Assembly: GCA_039177555.1 (NCBI GenBank) | Contig: JBCDFV010000015.1 | Coordinates: 24,664-88,663, forward strand | Reading direction: 5' to 3' | From: JANQGH01 sp039177555 | Lineage (GTDB): Bacteria; Pseudomonadota; Alphaproteobacteria; DSM-16000; Inquilinaceae | DNA: 64,000 bases | Shown: piece by piece, positions 11,098 to 19,982 of the stretch | How positions within the stretch are numbered: position 1 is the first letter of the stretch | Layout: each line of letters begins with the position of its first letter | The notes under the pieces: model-generated | What the model was told of the DNA's origin: nothing | The model's input: only the letters and a program-made list of their open reading frames with translations | Database searches by the model: none | Translations under genes and position numbers: made by a program

Positions 11098-13176
11098 GTG
11101 CGACCGCAAATCCTGTTCCCGCTTTTTGCCGAGATCCAGACCCTGCCCGGCGTCGGCAGCAAGATCGCCGCGCTGTTGACCCGGCTGGCCGGCCCGCACT
11201 TGGTCGACCTGCTGTGGCATTTGCCCAGCGGCGTGATCGACCGCAACCCGGTGCCGTCGATCGCCGGCTTGGAAGACGGCAGGACGGCGACGCTGGAGGT
11301 GACGGTCGAGGCCCACCAGCCCTCGGGCGGGCGCGGGCCTTACCGCGTCATTACCACGGACCCGTCGGGCACGCTGGAACTCGTCTTCTTTCACGCGAGG
11401 GGCGATTACCTCGTACGCGAGCTGCCGATTGGCACCAAGCGCATCGTCAGCGGCCGGATCGAATGGTATCGCGGCATGGCCCAGATGGCCCATCCGGACT
11501 ATATCGTGCCGCCCGAGGCGCGGGACCAGATCCCGAAGATTGAGCCGGTTTATCCGCTGACGACGGGGTTGACGCCAAACCCCCTGGCCAAGGCGATCGC
11601 CGCCGCGCTGAAAGAGGCACCGGAACTGGCCGAATGGCAGGACCCGGCCTGGCGGGAACGCAATGGCTGGTCGGACTGGCGGGACGCGCTTTTGGCCGCG
11701 CACGCGCCGCAATCCGCCGCCGACTTGCTTCCCATGGCCCCTGCCCGCGCGCGGCTGGCCTATGACGAGCTGTTGGCGAATCAGCTGGCGCTGGCCCTGA
11801 TTCGGCGAGCCCAACGGCGCCTGAAGGGCCGGTCCACCACGGGCGATGGGCGTTTGCGCGCCAAGGCCGCGGCCGCCCTTGGCTTTGAGCTGACGGCCTC
11901 GCAGCGCACGGCTCTCGCCGAGATCGACGCCGACATGGAGGGCACCGACCGCATGCTGCGCCTGCTGCAAGGCGATGTCGGCAGCGGCAAGACGGTGGTC
12001 GCGTTGATGGCGATGCTGACCGCGGTCGAGACCGGACGCCAGGCGGCGATGCTGGCACCGACCGAGATCCTGGCCCGTCAGCATCATCAGACACTGGCAC
12101 CGCTGGCCAAAGCGGCGGGCCTTGAGATCGCGCTGTTGACCGGTCGCGATCGGGGCAAGGCGCGCGAGCCCGTGCTGGCCGCCCTGCGTGACGGCAGCCT
12201 GCCGCTGATCGTCGGCACCCATGCATTGGTGCAAGAGAGCGTCGCGTTCCACGACCTGGCGCTGGCCGTGGTCGACGAACAGCACCGGTTCGGCGTTCAC
12301 CAACGGCTGCAGTTGACCACCAAGGGCGCCGGTGTCGACCTGCTGGTGATGACCGCCACGCCGATCCCACGCACCTTGGCGCTGACGGCCTATGGCGATA
12401 TGGAGGTCTCGCGCCTGACCGAAAAACCGCCGGGGCGCCAGCCAATCGATACACGCGTCTTGCCCGTCGACAGACTGCCGGACCTGATCGAGGCCTTGCA
12501 TCGCAAGCTGGCCGAGGGTGCCCGCGCCTACTGGGTCTGCCCGCTGGTAGAAGAATCGGAAAAATCGGACATGGCCGCCGCAACCGAGCGGTTCGAGGAT
12601 CTGAAGCGCCAGTTCGGCGACCGGGTCGGCCTGGTGCATGGCCGGCTGAAGGGGCCGGAGAAGGACGCCGTCATGGCGCGCTTCATTGCCGGCGACATCG
12701 ACATTTTGGTCGCGACCACGGTGATCGAGGTCGGCGTCGACGTGCCCGAGGCGACGATCATGGTGGTCGAACATGCCGAGCGGTTTGGCCTTGCCCAGCT
12801 TCATCAGTTACGTGGGCGCGTCGGGCGGGGTGCTGCGCAGTCGGTCTGCTTTCTGGTCTACGCGCCGCCGCTGTCGGAAACGGCCCGGAAACGCCTGGCC
12901 ACCTTGCGCGAGACGGAGGACGGCTTCGTGATCGCCGAGGCGGATCTGGAGCTGCGCGGCGCCGGCGAGGTGCTGGGCACGCGACAGTCCGGCCTGCAGG
13001 TCTGGCGGCTGGCCGACCTCGCCGCCCATGGCGACCTGCTGGCCGCCGCGCGCGACGATGTCCGGCTGATCCTGAACCGGGATCCGGAGATGGAAAGCGA
13101 CCGCGGCCGGGCCCTGCGCCTGCTGCTCTACCTGTTCGAACAGGACGCGGCCGTTCGCTATCTCCGGTCCGGCTAG
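11098..13176 (+). CDS. recG: ATP-dependent DNA helicase RecG
   Basis: 692 residues from a GTG at 11098, which gives the family N-terminus RPQILFPLF. RecG remodels stalled forks and Holliday junctions. The N-terminal wedge/OB domain contains LPGVGSKIAALL. The helicase core has Walker A GDVGSGKTVVA near residue 292, DEQHRFGV (motif II) near residue 393 and LHQLRGRVGRG (motif VI), ending in the TRG-type region shared with Mfd. It is divergent from sdhE and overlaps the convergent DUF2239 gene by stop codons (CTAG at 13173-13176). Confidence 0.96.
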   Translation: MRPQILFPLFAEIQTLPGVGSKIAALLTRLAGPHLVDLLWHLPSGVIDRNPVPSIAGLEDGRTATLEVTVEAHQPSGGRGPYRVITTDPSGTLELVFFHARGDYLVRELPIGTKRIVSGRIEWYRGMAQMAHPDYIVPPEARDQIPKIEPVYPLTTGLTPNPLAKAIAAALKEAPELAEWQDPAWRERNGWSDWRDALLAAHAPQSAADLLPMAPARARLAYDELLANQLALALIRRAQRRLKGRSTTGDGRLRAKAAAALGFELTASQRTALAEIDADMEGTDRMLRLLQGDVGSGKTVVALMAMLTAVETGRQAAMLAPTEILARQHHQTLAPLAKAAGLEIALLTGRDRGKAREPVLAALRDGSLPLIVGTHALVQESVAFHDLALAVVDEQHRFGVHQRLQLTTKGAGVDLLVMTATPIPRTLALTAYGDMEVSRLTEKPPGRQPIDTRVLPVDRLPDLIEALHRKLAEGARAYWVCPLVEESEKSDMAAATERFEDLKRQFGDRVGLVHGRLKGPEKDAVMARFIAGDIDILVATTVIEVGVDVPEATIMVVEHAERFGLAQLHQLRGRVGRGAAQSVCFLVYAPPLSETARKRLATLRETEDGFVIAEADLELRGAGEVLGTRQSGLQVWRLADLAAHGDLLAAARDDVRLILNRDPEMESDRGRALRLLLYLFEQDAAVRYLRSG

Positions 13177-13730
13177 GCCGCCGCCTTTGTGAACACGGCA
13201 TCCAAGCGCTGACCGAAGTAGGCCGGCAGGTCGCCCGGCCACGCTGCGATGATGGTGTCGACGCCTTCGCGGTTCCCGGCATAGAGCTGGCGCGCCGCCT
13301 CCTCGAAGCCCGGATGGTCGCCCGCCAGGACCGACATTTGCCGATAAAGCGCATCGATCTTGGCGGGATCAGCCTTGCCGCCGCGCATGTCGGCCTCCAC
13401 CAGCCGGCGAAGGGCGGCCGAGGCGCCGCCGCATTGCTGCGACAGCCATCGCCAGTGTCGAGGCAGCAAGGTCACCTCCCGGCCTTCGACACCAAGCTTC
13501 GGACGCCCGGGCGGCTTGGTTGCGAATTGCGCGATGGCACGCTCGACGATTTCGGCCGGCGTGCCGCGCCAATCGATGTCGACGCTGCGGCCCGTCTGTT
13601 CCTCAAGCATGACGCAGCGTTCCGGCTGCGGCACGCCCTGGTCCAAGACAGACCGTACCGCAACGTCGATCGGACCGGTGGCGACGAGCGACGGGCCGAG
13701 AAAGATGGCAAAAGTGATTTCGTTGTCCAT
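13173..13730 (-). CDS. DUF2239 family protein
   Basis: 185 residues matching the DUF2239 pattern: an opening strand region ITFAIFLG, a central segment ending in GRPKLGVEGREVTLLPRHW, then LVEADMRGG and a C-terminal helix GDLPAYFGQRLDAV. The GRPKLGVxGREVTLLPRHW stretch resembles segments common in TetR-neighbouring proteins of alphaproteobacteria. Function is unknown. Two near-identical palindromes lie within 51 bases upstream of the ATG, so expression is probably under a dedicated regulator. No regulator gene is adjacent. The stop overlaps recG's. Confidence 0.76.
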   Translation of the reverse strand: MDNEITFAIFLGPSLVATGPIDVAVRSVLDQGVPQPERCVMLEEQTGRSVDIDWRGTPAEIVERAIAQFATKPPGRPKLGVEGREVTLLPRHWRWLSQQCGGASAALRRLVEADMRGGKADPAKIDALYRQMSVLAGDHPGFEEAARQLYAGNREGVDTIIAAWPGDLPAYFGQRLDAVFTKAAA

Positions 13731-13736
13731 ATCGCC

Positions 13737-13781
13737 TTTTACCCGGGTAAAAACCGCCTGTCAAATTTTACCCGGGCAAAA
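13737..13781. promoter_or_regulatory. Tandem palindromic operators upstream of the DUF2239 gene
   Basis: TTTTACCCGGGTAAAA (13737-13752), a perfect 16-bp palindrome, and TTTTACCCGGGCAAAA (13766-13781), identical except for one base. The centres are 29 bp apart, and the first site starts 6 bases upstream of the minus-strand ATG at 13730. The symmetry indicates a dimeric repressor, probably TetR-like; the identity of the regulator is not visible in the window. Confidence 0.7.
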
Positions 13782-14045
13782 TTCAGCGGCCAGTCAGACT
13801 GGGGGCCCATTGGTTATCCGATGTCCGATCGAACGATCGCATTCACCTAATCCGATCTATCCATCCGCTTCCGAGGGCCTTAGCATTCAGGGCCAAAGAG
13901 TGGAGACAGACCGTCGACTTGGGGGGACACGGGTGCACACCGTGCTTGTGAGGGACGATCTACCTAGCTCCGAATTGTGGGGCGTCACCAGCGGCCGATT
14001 GGCAGCGCGGCTGGTGCGGCGTCCAACAGAAACCGTCGACCGCTC
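13782..14045. other. Leader region upstream of the TRAP transporter gene
   Basis: About 260 bases with no credible gene. A CGATCG-AA-CGATCG inverted repeat lies near 13828-13841. A frame reading into the TRAP gene is open from 13977 (GTG), but that stretch does not look like transporter sequence. No clear promoter hexamers or terminator seen. Confidence 0.35.
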
Positions 14046-16181
14046 GTGAGTTCCGCAGACCCACAGGCGGCACTTGAGCCCCACCCGTTGGACCGATCGA
14101 TCGCCAACGTCCTGGCCGTGCTCTTTGCCCTTGTCGTCGTGATCTACGCCGCCTCCGGCCCGATGTCGGACTTCGTGCGCTGGTTCGTCGAAAGCACGAC
14201 CCAGGGGTTTGACGAGCTGTCCCGGCGCGATCAGCGAACCCTGTTGCGCGAGCATTGGCTGGGGGCGGCCTACCGTACCTTGGAGCGCAACTTCCTGCAG
14301 CCGACCGGGCTGATCCTGGGCCTGCCGATCGCCTTTTCGTTCGCCATCTCGCTGTTGAACCTCCATCGCAGCCCATCCTTGCGGTGGCTGAATTGGGGAC
14401 TGACCCTCGTCGCGCTGGCCGCGTTCGTGAGTTGGATCGTCGAGATCTTCGTCACCGACAGCGGCCTGCTGCCTTCCGCCGCACCGCTCGACTTCGTCAT
14501 GTTTCCGCTGGCGACGGCGATCACGCTCTACCTGACATGGCGGCTGTTCGGCGGCTTCATCGTCGGGTTTTGCCTGTTCTGGGTGGTCTACTTCTTCGTT
14601 CGGGGCCTGCTGCCGGACTGGACCGGCATCTTCGCGGGGTCTGAGGCGACGTTCGCGCAGAACCTGCGCGCCATGGTCCAAAATTTCTGGGCCCAGACCG
14701 GCGGCATGTTCGGCCAGCCCTTGCAGGTCGTCTCCGGCAACGTGCTGATCTTCATCGTTTTCGGCGCTGTCCTGATGGCCTCCGGCGCCGGCGAGTTGCT
14801 GATGAAGATCGCCAACCGGCTGACCGGCGGCCTGACGGGCGGCGCGGCCCATTCGGCGGTCGCCAGTTCGGCCCTGTTCGGCACGCTCTCCGGTGCGGCG
14901 ATCTCGAACGTCGTTTCAACCGGCGTGATGACCATCCCGGTGATCAAGCGCGCGGGCTTCCGGGCGCCCTTTGCCGGCGCGGTAGAGGCGGCCGCATCCA
15001 CGGGCGGCCAGATCATGCCGCCGGTGATGGGCGTGGTGGCGTTCTTCGTCGCCGGCCAGATCGGCCTGGAATACCGCTACATCGTCGTGGCGGCCATCGT
15101 GCCGGCGATCTTCTATTATCTCGGCACCTTTCTGGCGGTCTATTTCGAGGCGCGCCGCCACGGCATCGGCCCCCTGCCTCGCGAAGCCAGACCCGGCTTG
15201 ACGCGGACTGAGCGTTGGCAGTGCCTGGTCTTCATCATTCCGTTGGGCGTGCTGTCGACCTTTCTCTTCATTCAGCCCTCGGTGCCCAAGGCCGGCTTCT
15301 ACGGGTTCCTCGCGGCGATCGTGACCTCGCTGGTCCTGTTCCCAGGCTTCCGGTCGTGGCGCAAAATCTATCGCGCCTTCGTCAATGCCGGTCGCATGGC
15401 GGCCTCGATCGTCGTGATCGTGACCGCTATCGGCCTGATCGTCGGGCTGATCCAGGTCTCCGGCTTTTCCGGGCGCCTGTCCTTGTTGCTGGCGCAACTG
15501 GCGGACGGACCGCTACTGTTGGTGCTGATCGTCGTGGCGCTGGGTTCGATCGTGCTGGGCATGGGGCTGCCCCCCGGTGCCACTTACTTCATCATCGTCA
15601 TCGCCCTGTCGTCCGGGATCGACGCGGTCGGCATCCCGGACCTGACGCTGCACCTGTTCGTCGTCTTCTTCGCCGTGATGTCGACGGTGACGCCGCCGGT
15701 CGCACTCGCCGCCTTCGCCGCAGCGCCCATCGCCGGCGCCGACCCGATCCGCACCGGGTTCGAGGCCGCCAAGATCGGCCTCGCCGGCTTTATCGTGCCC
15801 TTCATCTTCGTCTATCACCCGGCGGTGCTGTACAAGCTGCAAGTGCTGTTCGAATGGTTCGGCGGCGAGCCGGTAAGGTCGCGCGCCATGCTCGACCCGG
15901 CCGCGACAAGCTGGCTGGACCTGGGCTGGATCGTCGTCGCCTTCGTGCTGGCCATCTGGCTGCTGGCCTCGGCATTGGCGGGCTTTGAGAAAGGCCGGCT
16001 GACCGCGATAGAGCGCCTGGTACGGGGCGTCGTCGGCGTCCTGGTACTTTGGCCCCAGATGCTGATTGCCGGTCCGGCCGCTTTGATCGGCCTGGTCCTG
16101 ATTGCGTTGCACCGTCGCGGCATACTGGCGACGACGGCTGCGCAAACGTTAAGATCACCAACAACGAATGGGAGGAGATGA
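14046..16181 (+). CDS. TRAP transporter permease, fused small and large subunits (TAXI type)
   Basis: About 711 residues, a fusion of the 4-TM and 12-TM subunits usual for TAXI-TRAP systems, which import carboxylates using an ion gradient. Hydrophobic segments run through the whole protein. The large-subunit hallmarks GAAISNVVSTGVMTIPVIKR and AAASTGGQIMPPVMGV are present. The start is uncertain: GTG at 14046 is used, with an in-frame GTG at 13977, and neither has a strong ribosome site. The TGA at 16179-16181 lies inside the translation start region of the binding-protein gene, so the two are coupled. Confidence 0.9.
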   Translation: MSSADPQAALEPHPLDRSIANVLAVLFALVVVIYAASGPMSDFVRWFVESTTQGFDELSRRDQRTLLREHWLGAAYRTLERNFLQPTGLILGLPIAFSFAISLLNLHRSPSLRWLNWGLTLVALAAFVSWIVEIFVTDSGLLPSAAPLDFVMFPLATAITLYLTWRLFGGFIVGFCLFWVVYFFVRGLLPDWTGIFAGSEATFAQNLRAMVQNFWAQTGGMFGQPLQVVSGNVLIFIVFGAVLMASGAGELLMKIANRLTGGLTGGAAHSAVASSALFGTLSGAAISNVVSTGVMTIPVIKRAGFRAPFAGAVEAAASTGGQIMPPVMGVVAFFVAGQIGLEYRYIVVAAIVPAIFYYLGTFLAVYFEARRHGIGPLPREARPGLTRTERWQCLVFIIPLGVLSTFLFIQPSVPKAGFYGFLAAIVTSLVLFPGFRSWRKIYRAFVNAGRMAASIVVIVTAIGLIVGLIQVSGFSGRLSLLLAQLADGPLLLVLIVVALGSIVLGMGLPPGATYFIIVIALSSGIDAVGIPDLTLHLFVVFFAVMSTVTPPVALAAFAAAPIAGADPIRTGFEAAKIGLAGFIVPFIFVYHPAVLYKLQVLFEWFGGEPVRSRAMLDPAATSWLDLGWIVVAFVLAIWLLASALAGFEKGRLTAIERLVRGVVGVLVLWPQMLIAGPAALIGLVLIALHRRGILATTAAQTLRSPTTNGRR

Positions 16182-16182
16182 C

Positions 16183-17160
16183 ATGAAGAGACTTCTTGCC
16201 GGTACTGTCCTGACGGCCGCGCTGATCGGCGGGCCTGCTTTGGCGCAGGATCAGACGCTGCGCATGGCGACCATCGCACCCAGCCTGGGCCAGGCGATCA
16301 CCATGGCGACCTTCGCCAACATCGTGTCCGACAATCTGGACGACATCACCATCGAGGTTGCGGGCGGCGGTGCGGCCACCCTGCACCAGCTTGAGGTCGG
16401 TCGCGGCAATCTCGACATGTCGATGACCTCGCCGACCATCTACAATCTGATGACCGCCGGGGCCGCCATGTACCAAAACGAGGCGGACGCGGCCGAGGCG
16501 TCGGAGAATGTCCGGCTTTTGATGTGGTATCCGTACGGCCAGTACCATTTCGCGGTGCGCGGCGACAGCGACATCACCGTGCTGGATGATCTGGAGGGGG
16601 CCACAGTCTTCCTCGGGCCCCAGGGCGGTGGCGCCTATAACGCGGCCAGCCGCTGGATCGAGGCCACCACCGGCCTCGTGGCCGGCGAGGATTACGAGGC
16701 CATCAGCGCCAACTGGCAGACCGGCTTCCAGGCCTTCCTGGACGGCACGATCGACATGTACACCAATGGCTGTCTCGACCCGTGCCAGCAGTTCATCCAG
16801 TTTACCGAGACCGAGCCGGTGCGGTTCCTGGGGCCGGAGGACGACCAGGGCGCGGCGGTCGACGAGTTCCTCGGCAACTTCCGCTATCGCGAGGAGGTAC
16901 CGGCGGGCGTCTATGGGAACCAGGTCAATGAAGGCCCGGTGATGTCCATGAACACCGCCGTGGGCATCGGCGTGCGCGCCGACCTGGATGAGGAAACGGT
17001 CTACCGCATCACCCGTGCCTTTTGGGAAAACCTGGGCCAGGTGACCTCCGAAGCGCCCTGGGTCGAGGCCATCGACATCGACTACGCCGCCCAAAAACTC
17101 GGCCATATGCAGCTTCACCCGGGGGCGGAGCGCTACTACCGCGAGGCGGGCGTGCTCTGA
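16183..17160 (+). CDS. TAXI family TRAP transporter solute-binding protein
   Basis: 325 residues with a signal peptide (MKRLLAGTVLTAALIGGPALAQ). Periplasmic receptor delivering substrate to the fused TRAP permease encoded immediately upstream. The mature start LRMATIAPSLGQAITM, the segment VAGGGAATLHQLEVGRGNLDMS and the LDDLEGATVFLGPQGGGAYN region follow the TAXI receptor pattern. The ATG at 16183 follows GGAGGAG by about 6 bases. An ATG at 16168 would precede this Shine-Dalgarno sequence and is rejected. The ligand is unknown. Confidence 0.92.
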   Translation: MKRLLAGTVLTAALIGGPALAQDQTLRMATIAPSLGQAITMATFANIVSDNLDDITIEVAGGGAATLHQLEVGRGNLDMSMTSPTIYNLMTAGAAMYQNEADAAEASENVRLLMWYPYGQYHFAVRGDSDITVLDDLEGATVFLGPQGGGAYNAASRWIEATTGLVAGEDYEAISANWQTGFQAFLDGTIDMYTNGCLDPCQQFIQFTETEPVRFLGPEDDQGAAVDEFLGNFRYREEVPAGVYGNQVNEGPVMSMNTAVGIGVRADLDEETVYRITRAFWENLGQVTSEAPWVEAIDIDYAAQKLGHMQLHPGAERYYREAGVL

Positions 17161-17220
17161 CCAGTGGATGATGCCCGCCGTATGTCCTAGGACTGCGGCG
17201 ACAGGGCTGCCGAGACTCAC

Positions 17221-17278
17221 GCCGCGATAGCTTAGGTGGGAGGTGGAAAACTCCTCCCCTCAAATGCGTTATCGCGGC
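17221..17278. terminator. Nested inverted repeat between convergent genes
   Basis: GCCGCGATA (17221-17229) pairs with TATCGCGGC (17270-17278), and inside it GGGAGG pairs with CCTCCC. It lies between the convergent TAXI receptor and SDR genes. There are no long T runs, so this could be a bidirectional terminator-like or stabilising structure. Weak evidence. Confidence 0.35.
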
Positions 17279-17287
17279 GGTCGAGCA

Positions 17288-18256
17288 TCATGCCGGGAAC
17301 TGGGCATTGGCGCCGGCGGCGACGTCGAACACGTCGCCGGAGATCAGCGAGGATGTTTCGCTGCACAGGAAACTCACGCAGTCGCCGATCCGCGACGGTT
17401 CATAGAGGCCGACATCCGGCAAGATGTGCCGCGCCTTGGCCCCTTCGTTGAACTGTTCGAAGGTGATCGTGGTGCCGGGCTGCAAGTTCGACAGGATGTA
17501 GTCATTGTCCAAAAGCCCGGTCCGCACCAGCGTCGGGCAGACCGCATTGCATCGGATGCCCGACGGGCCCAACGCCAAAGCGGTGCTCTTGGCAAGCCCG
17601 ATCACCGCCCACTTGGTTGCGCCGTAGACGGGGAAGTTCGCGCTGCCGATCCGCCCGGTGACGGACGACATCAGGATCACCCGGCCCGCGCCCTGCTCGC
17701 GCAGGACCGGCGTCGCGGCCTGGATGGTCTTGATCACGCCCTTCAGGTTGATGTCGATCACCAGGCTCAACTCGTCTTCGGAGAATTGCTCCAGCGCCCC
17801 GATCTGGGTGATCCCGGCGTTCGCGACCACGAAATCGAGGCTGCCGAACGTATCGACGCCCCGCTGTATCGCTGCCTGTTGGGCGTCGAAGTCGCGCACG
17901 TCGCCCGTCACGTCGATACAGCCGACGCCCATCGCTTCGACCGCCGCCTTGGTTTCGGCAAGATCCTGCGCCGTTGCCAGCGGATAGGGCACTTCGGCGA
18001 TCTGCGCGGCCACGTCGTAAAGGACGATGTTCGCGCCGCCCGCGGCCAGCGCCTCGGCGCAGGCCCGCCCGATGCCACGTGCGGCACCAGTGACAAAGGC
18101 GGTTTTGCCTTCGAATTCGCGGCGCGCTTCGCCTTGGGCGGAGGCCTGCCCCGCCAAAGCTGCCGCCACGCCGATACCCGCGCCGCCGGCAAGTAGCGCG
18201 CGGCGCGTGGGCTGGGGTACAGTGGTGGCTTCGTCTGTCGTGCGATCGGCAACCAT
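17288..18256 (-). CDS. SDR oxidoreductase with twin-arginine leader, mycofactocin-coupled-like
   Basis: 322 residues. The short-chain dehydrogenase core starts at residue 50: TGAARGIG (56-63) binds NAD(P), NAG gives Asn146, Ser197/198, and YxxxK gives Tyr211 and Lys215. Residues 82-106 (AAQIAEVPYPLATAQDLAET...) are an insertion after the second beta strand that I associate with mycofactocin-coupled SDRs such as carveol dehydrogenase. Unusually, residues 17-41 (TRRALLAGGAGIGVAAALAG) look like a Tat signal with cleavage near AQG. That would export an NAD(P)-dependent enzyme prefolded with bound cofactor. The gene is divergent from a TetR regulator. Substrate unknown. Confidence 0.82.
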   Translation of the reverse strand: MVADRTTDEATTVPQPTRRALLAGGAGIGVAAALAGQASAQGEARREFEGKTAFVTGAARGIGRACAEALAAGGANIVLYDVAAQIAEVPYPLATAQDLAETKAAVEAMGVGCIDVTGDVRDFDAQQAAIQRGVDTFGSLDFVVANAGITQIGALEQFSEDELSLVIDINLKGVIKTIQAATPVLREQGAGRVILMSSVTGRIGSANFPVYGATKWAVIGLAKSTALALGPSGIRCNAVCPTLVRTGLLDNDYILSNLQPGTTITFEQFNEGAKARHILPDVGLYEPSRIGDCVSFLCSETSSLISGDVFDVAAGANAQFPA

Positions 18257-18314
18257 GTCTGCCTCATCAATACCGGGTGCTCGTTCAATGCGGATCCGTC
18301 ACACCGCCGAGCCA

Positions 18315-18371
18315 CATGTAATCAATCGTTTACTTGACGCAGGACGCGACGTAAGTCAACAAGCGATTACA
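18315..18371. promoter_or_regulatory. Inverted repeats between SDR and TetR genes, probable operator
   Basis: ATGTAATC (18315-18322) mirrors GATTACAT (18364-18371). Inside, TTGAC near 18333 mirrors GTCAA near 18355. The arms are symmetric over 57 bases in the divergent promoter region. This fits autoregulation by the adjacent TetR protein with control of the SDR gene. TTGACG at 18333-18338 could also serve as a -35 box. Confidence 0.55.
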
Positions 18372-18385
18372 TCTGCGGAGATGCG

Positions 18386-18946
18386 ATGAGCCAGCCGAGA
18401 AAACGCGATGCCGAGGCCACGACGGAACGCATCCTGGTTGCCGCGCAACAGACGTTTCACGACAAGGGCTATGACGCCGCCACGACACGCGAAATCGCCG
18501 ACCGCGCCGGCGTGAACCTGGCCCTGATAACGCGCTATTTCGGGTCGAAGCGCGGCCTATTCGAAAGGGCCGTCCTGCCGCACCTTAGCCTTGGCTGGTT
18601 CTTGAAGGATGGTCTGCAGGACGGCGCGTCGCGGCTCGCCGACTTCTATGTCGATACGGCGCTTAAGGGCCAGTTCGATCCGTTCGTCGTGCTGCTGCGC
18701 TCACTTTCAAGCGCCGAAGCGGGCCCGATGCTGGTGGACGCGATCCAGAAGCAGGCCCTCGATCCCCTTCAAGAGGCCATTGGCGGACCCGAGGCAGAAG
18801 CCCGCGCCACCCTTGTCGCCACGCAACTGGCCGGCCTGATTCTTTGGTTCCGGGTCATGGACAAACGTCCGCGCGACGTGCAAACGCGCGAGCGACTACG
18901 AAAAATGCTGACCGACCATCTTTCCGGCCTGCTGACACCGGAATAG
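18386..18946 (+). CDS. TetR/AcrR family transcriptional regulator
   Basis: 186 residues. The N-terminal helix-turn-helix covers about residues 13-58 (TTREIADRAGVNLALITRYF...KRGLFERA), the classic TetR recognition unit. The C-terminal ligand domain resembles the TetR_C group of solvent- or xenobiotic-responsive regulators. It is divergent from the Tat-type SDR, with symmetric sequence between the two, so it probably represses that gene and itself. The inducer is unknown. Confidence 0.9.
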   Translation: MSQPRKRDAEATTERILVAAQQTFHDKGYDAATTREIADRAGVNLALITRYFGSKRGLFERAVLPHLSLGWFLKDGLQDGASRLADFYVDTALKGQFDPFVVLLRSLSSAEAGPMLVDAIQKQALDPLQEAIGGPEAEARATLVATQLAGLILWFRVMDKRPRDVQTRERLRKMLTDHLSGLLTPE

Positions 18947-18985
18947 GCCGAGCGCGGCAAATCCAGCGCCTCGCGTCGACGCCGA

Positions 18986-19741
18986 TCAAGCAAAGCGGAC
19001 CGAAACCCCGCCGTCCGCGATGAGGGGGCTGCCGGTGACGAAGCTGGCCCGGTCCGACAGTAGGAACAGCGCGGCCTGCGCGATTTCTTCCGGCTGCGCC
19101 ATCCGCTTCACCGGATGCAGGCTTTCGATGAAGGCATGCGCGTCGGAATCGTCGCCGGCCATCGCCGTCTTGGTACCGCCGGGCAGAAGCGCGCTGACAC
19201 GGATGCCTTCGGCGGCATGGTCAACCGTAAGAGACTGGGTCAGGCCGATCAGACCCGCCTTCGCCGCCGCATAGGCTGCCATACCCGGCAAACCGCCATT
19301 GCTGTAGCCAACAAAGGAGGAAGTGAAAACCAGAGCGCCGCCGCCGCGTGATTTCAATGCGGGAATCTGGACTTTGGCGGCCAGAAAGGCGCTGGTCAAG
19401 TTGGCATCGACAACCGCATGCCAGTTGGCCTCACTCGTCTCAAAAACGGGGCCCATATCGCCGACGATGCCGGCATTGTTGAAGGCACCGTCCAGCCCAC
19501 CAAACTCGGCTTGTGCAAGATCAACCAGGGACCGCGCATAGGCCGCATCCGTGACGTCACCGGCGAGGTGGACGGCACTCCCGCCATTCTGCCGTATCTG
19601 TTCGACGATTTCCGCCAACACGGCCTCGCGCCGGGCGGCAAGGACCACATTGGCGCCCTCGGCGGCAAACAGCCGGGCCGCGGCCGCCCCGATGCCACTG
19701 CTGGCGCCGGTGACGATGATGATCTTGTCTCTTAGTTCCAC
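18986..19741 (-). CDS. SDR family oxidoreductase
   Basis: 251 residues, a classical NAD(P)-dependent short-chain dehydrogenase. TGASSGIG (11-18) is the cofactor motif, NNAG follows at 88-91, Ser141/142 and Tyr157/Lys161 form the catalytic set, and the C-terminus ends with FVTGSPLIADGGVSV. It resembles glucose-1-dehydrogenase/3-oxoacyl-ACP-reductase-like SDRs, but the substrate cannot be read from sequence. It is convergent with the TetR gene (39-base gap) and divergent from a quinone-oxidoreductase-like gene. Confidence 0.9.
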   Translation of the reverse strand: MELRDKIIIVTGASSGIGAAAARLFAAEGANVVLAARREAVLAEIVEQIRQNGGSAVHLAGDVTDAAYARSLVDLAQAEFGGLDGAFNNAGIVGDMGPVFETSEANWHAVVDANLTSAFLAAKVQIPALKSRGGGALVFTSSFVGYSNGGLPGMAAYAAAKAGLIGLTQSLTVDHAAEGIRVSALLPGGTKTAMAGDDSDAHAFIESLHPVKRMAQPEEIAQAALFLLSDRASFVTGSPLIADGGVSVRFA

Positions 19742-19916
19742 GACTGCACCTCATGACGGGACTGGGGTGCCGCGACCCTAGAGATGCGTGGCGAGGACCG
19801 CCCACCCGCTTCATGCGGTTCGCGCAAACGTCCCGGCAGACAAGGTCGTCATCGCCGTCCAAACAGCATCGGCCGGCTCATTTGCGCCAATCGGCGGCAG
19901 CTTTGATGGGCATCAA

Positions 19917-19945
19917 TTGCGACACCTTCGTCCGGTGCATAATCC
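19917..19945 (+). promoter_or_regulatory. Possible promoter of the quinone-oxidoreductase-like gene
   Basis: TTGCGA at 19917-19922, 17-base spacer, TAATCC at 19940-19945, 38 bases before the ATG at 19983. It is a moderate match to the housekeeping consensus. The rest of the 19742-19982 divergent region shows no other structure I can support. Confidence 0.3.
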
Positions 19946-19982
19946 AATCGAGCCCCCTTGCCCCCACTCAATGGTCTCGCCC

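Noticed and set aside
11041..12804. 587-residue minus-strand ORF opposite recG
   Set aside because: Shadow of recG; composition typical of antisense reading.
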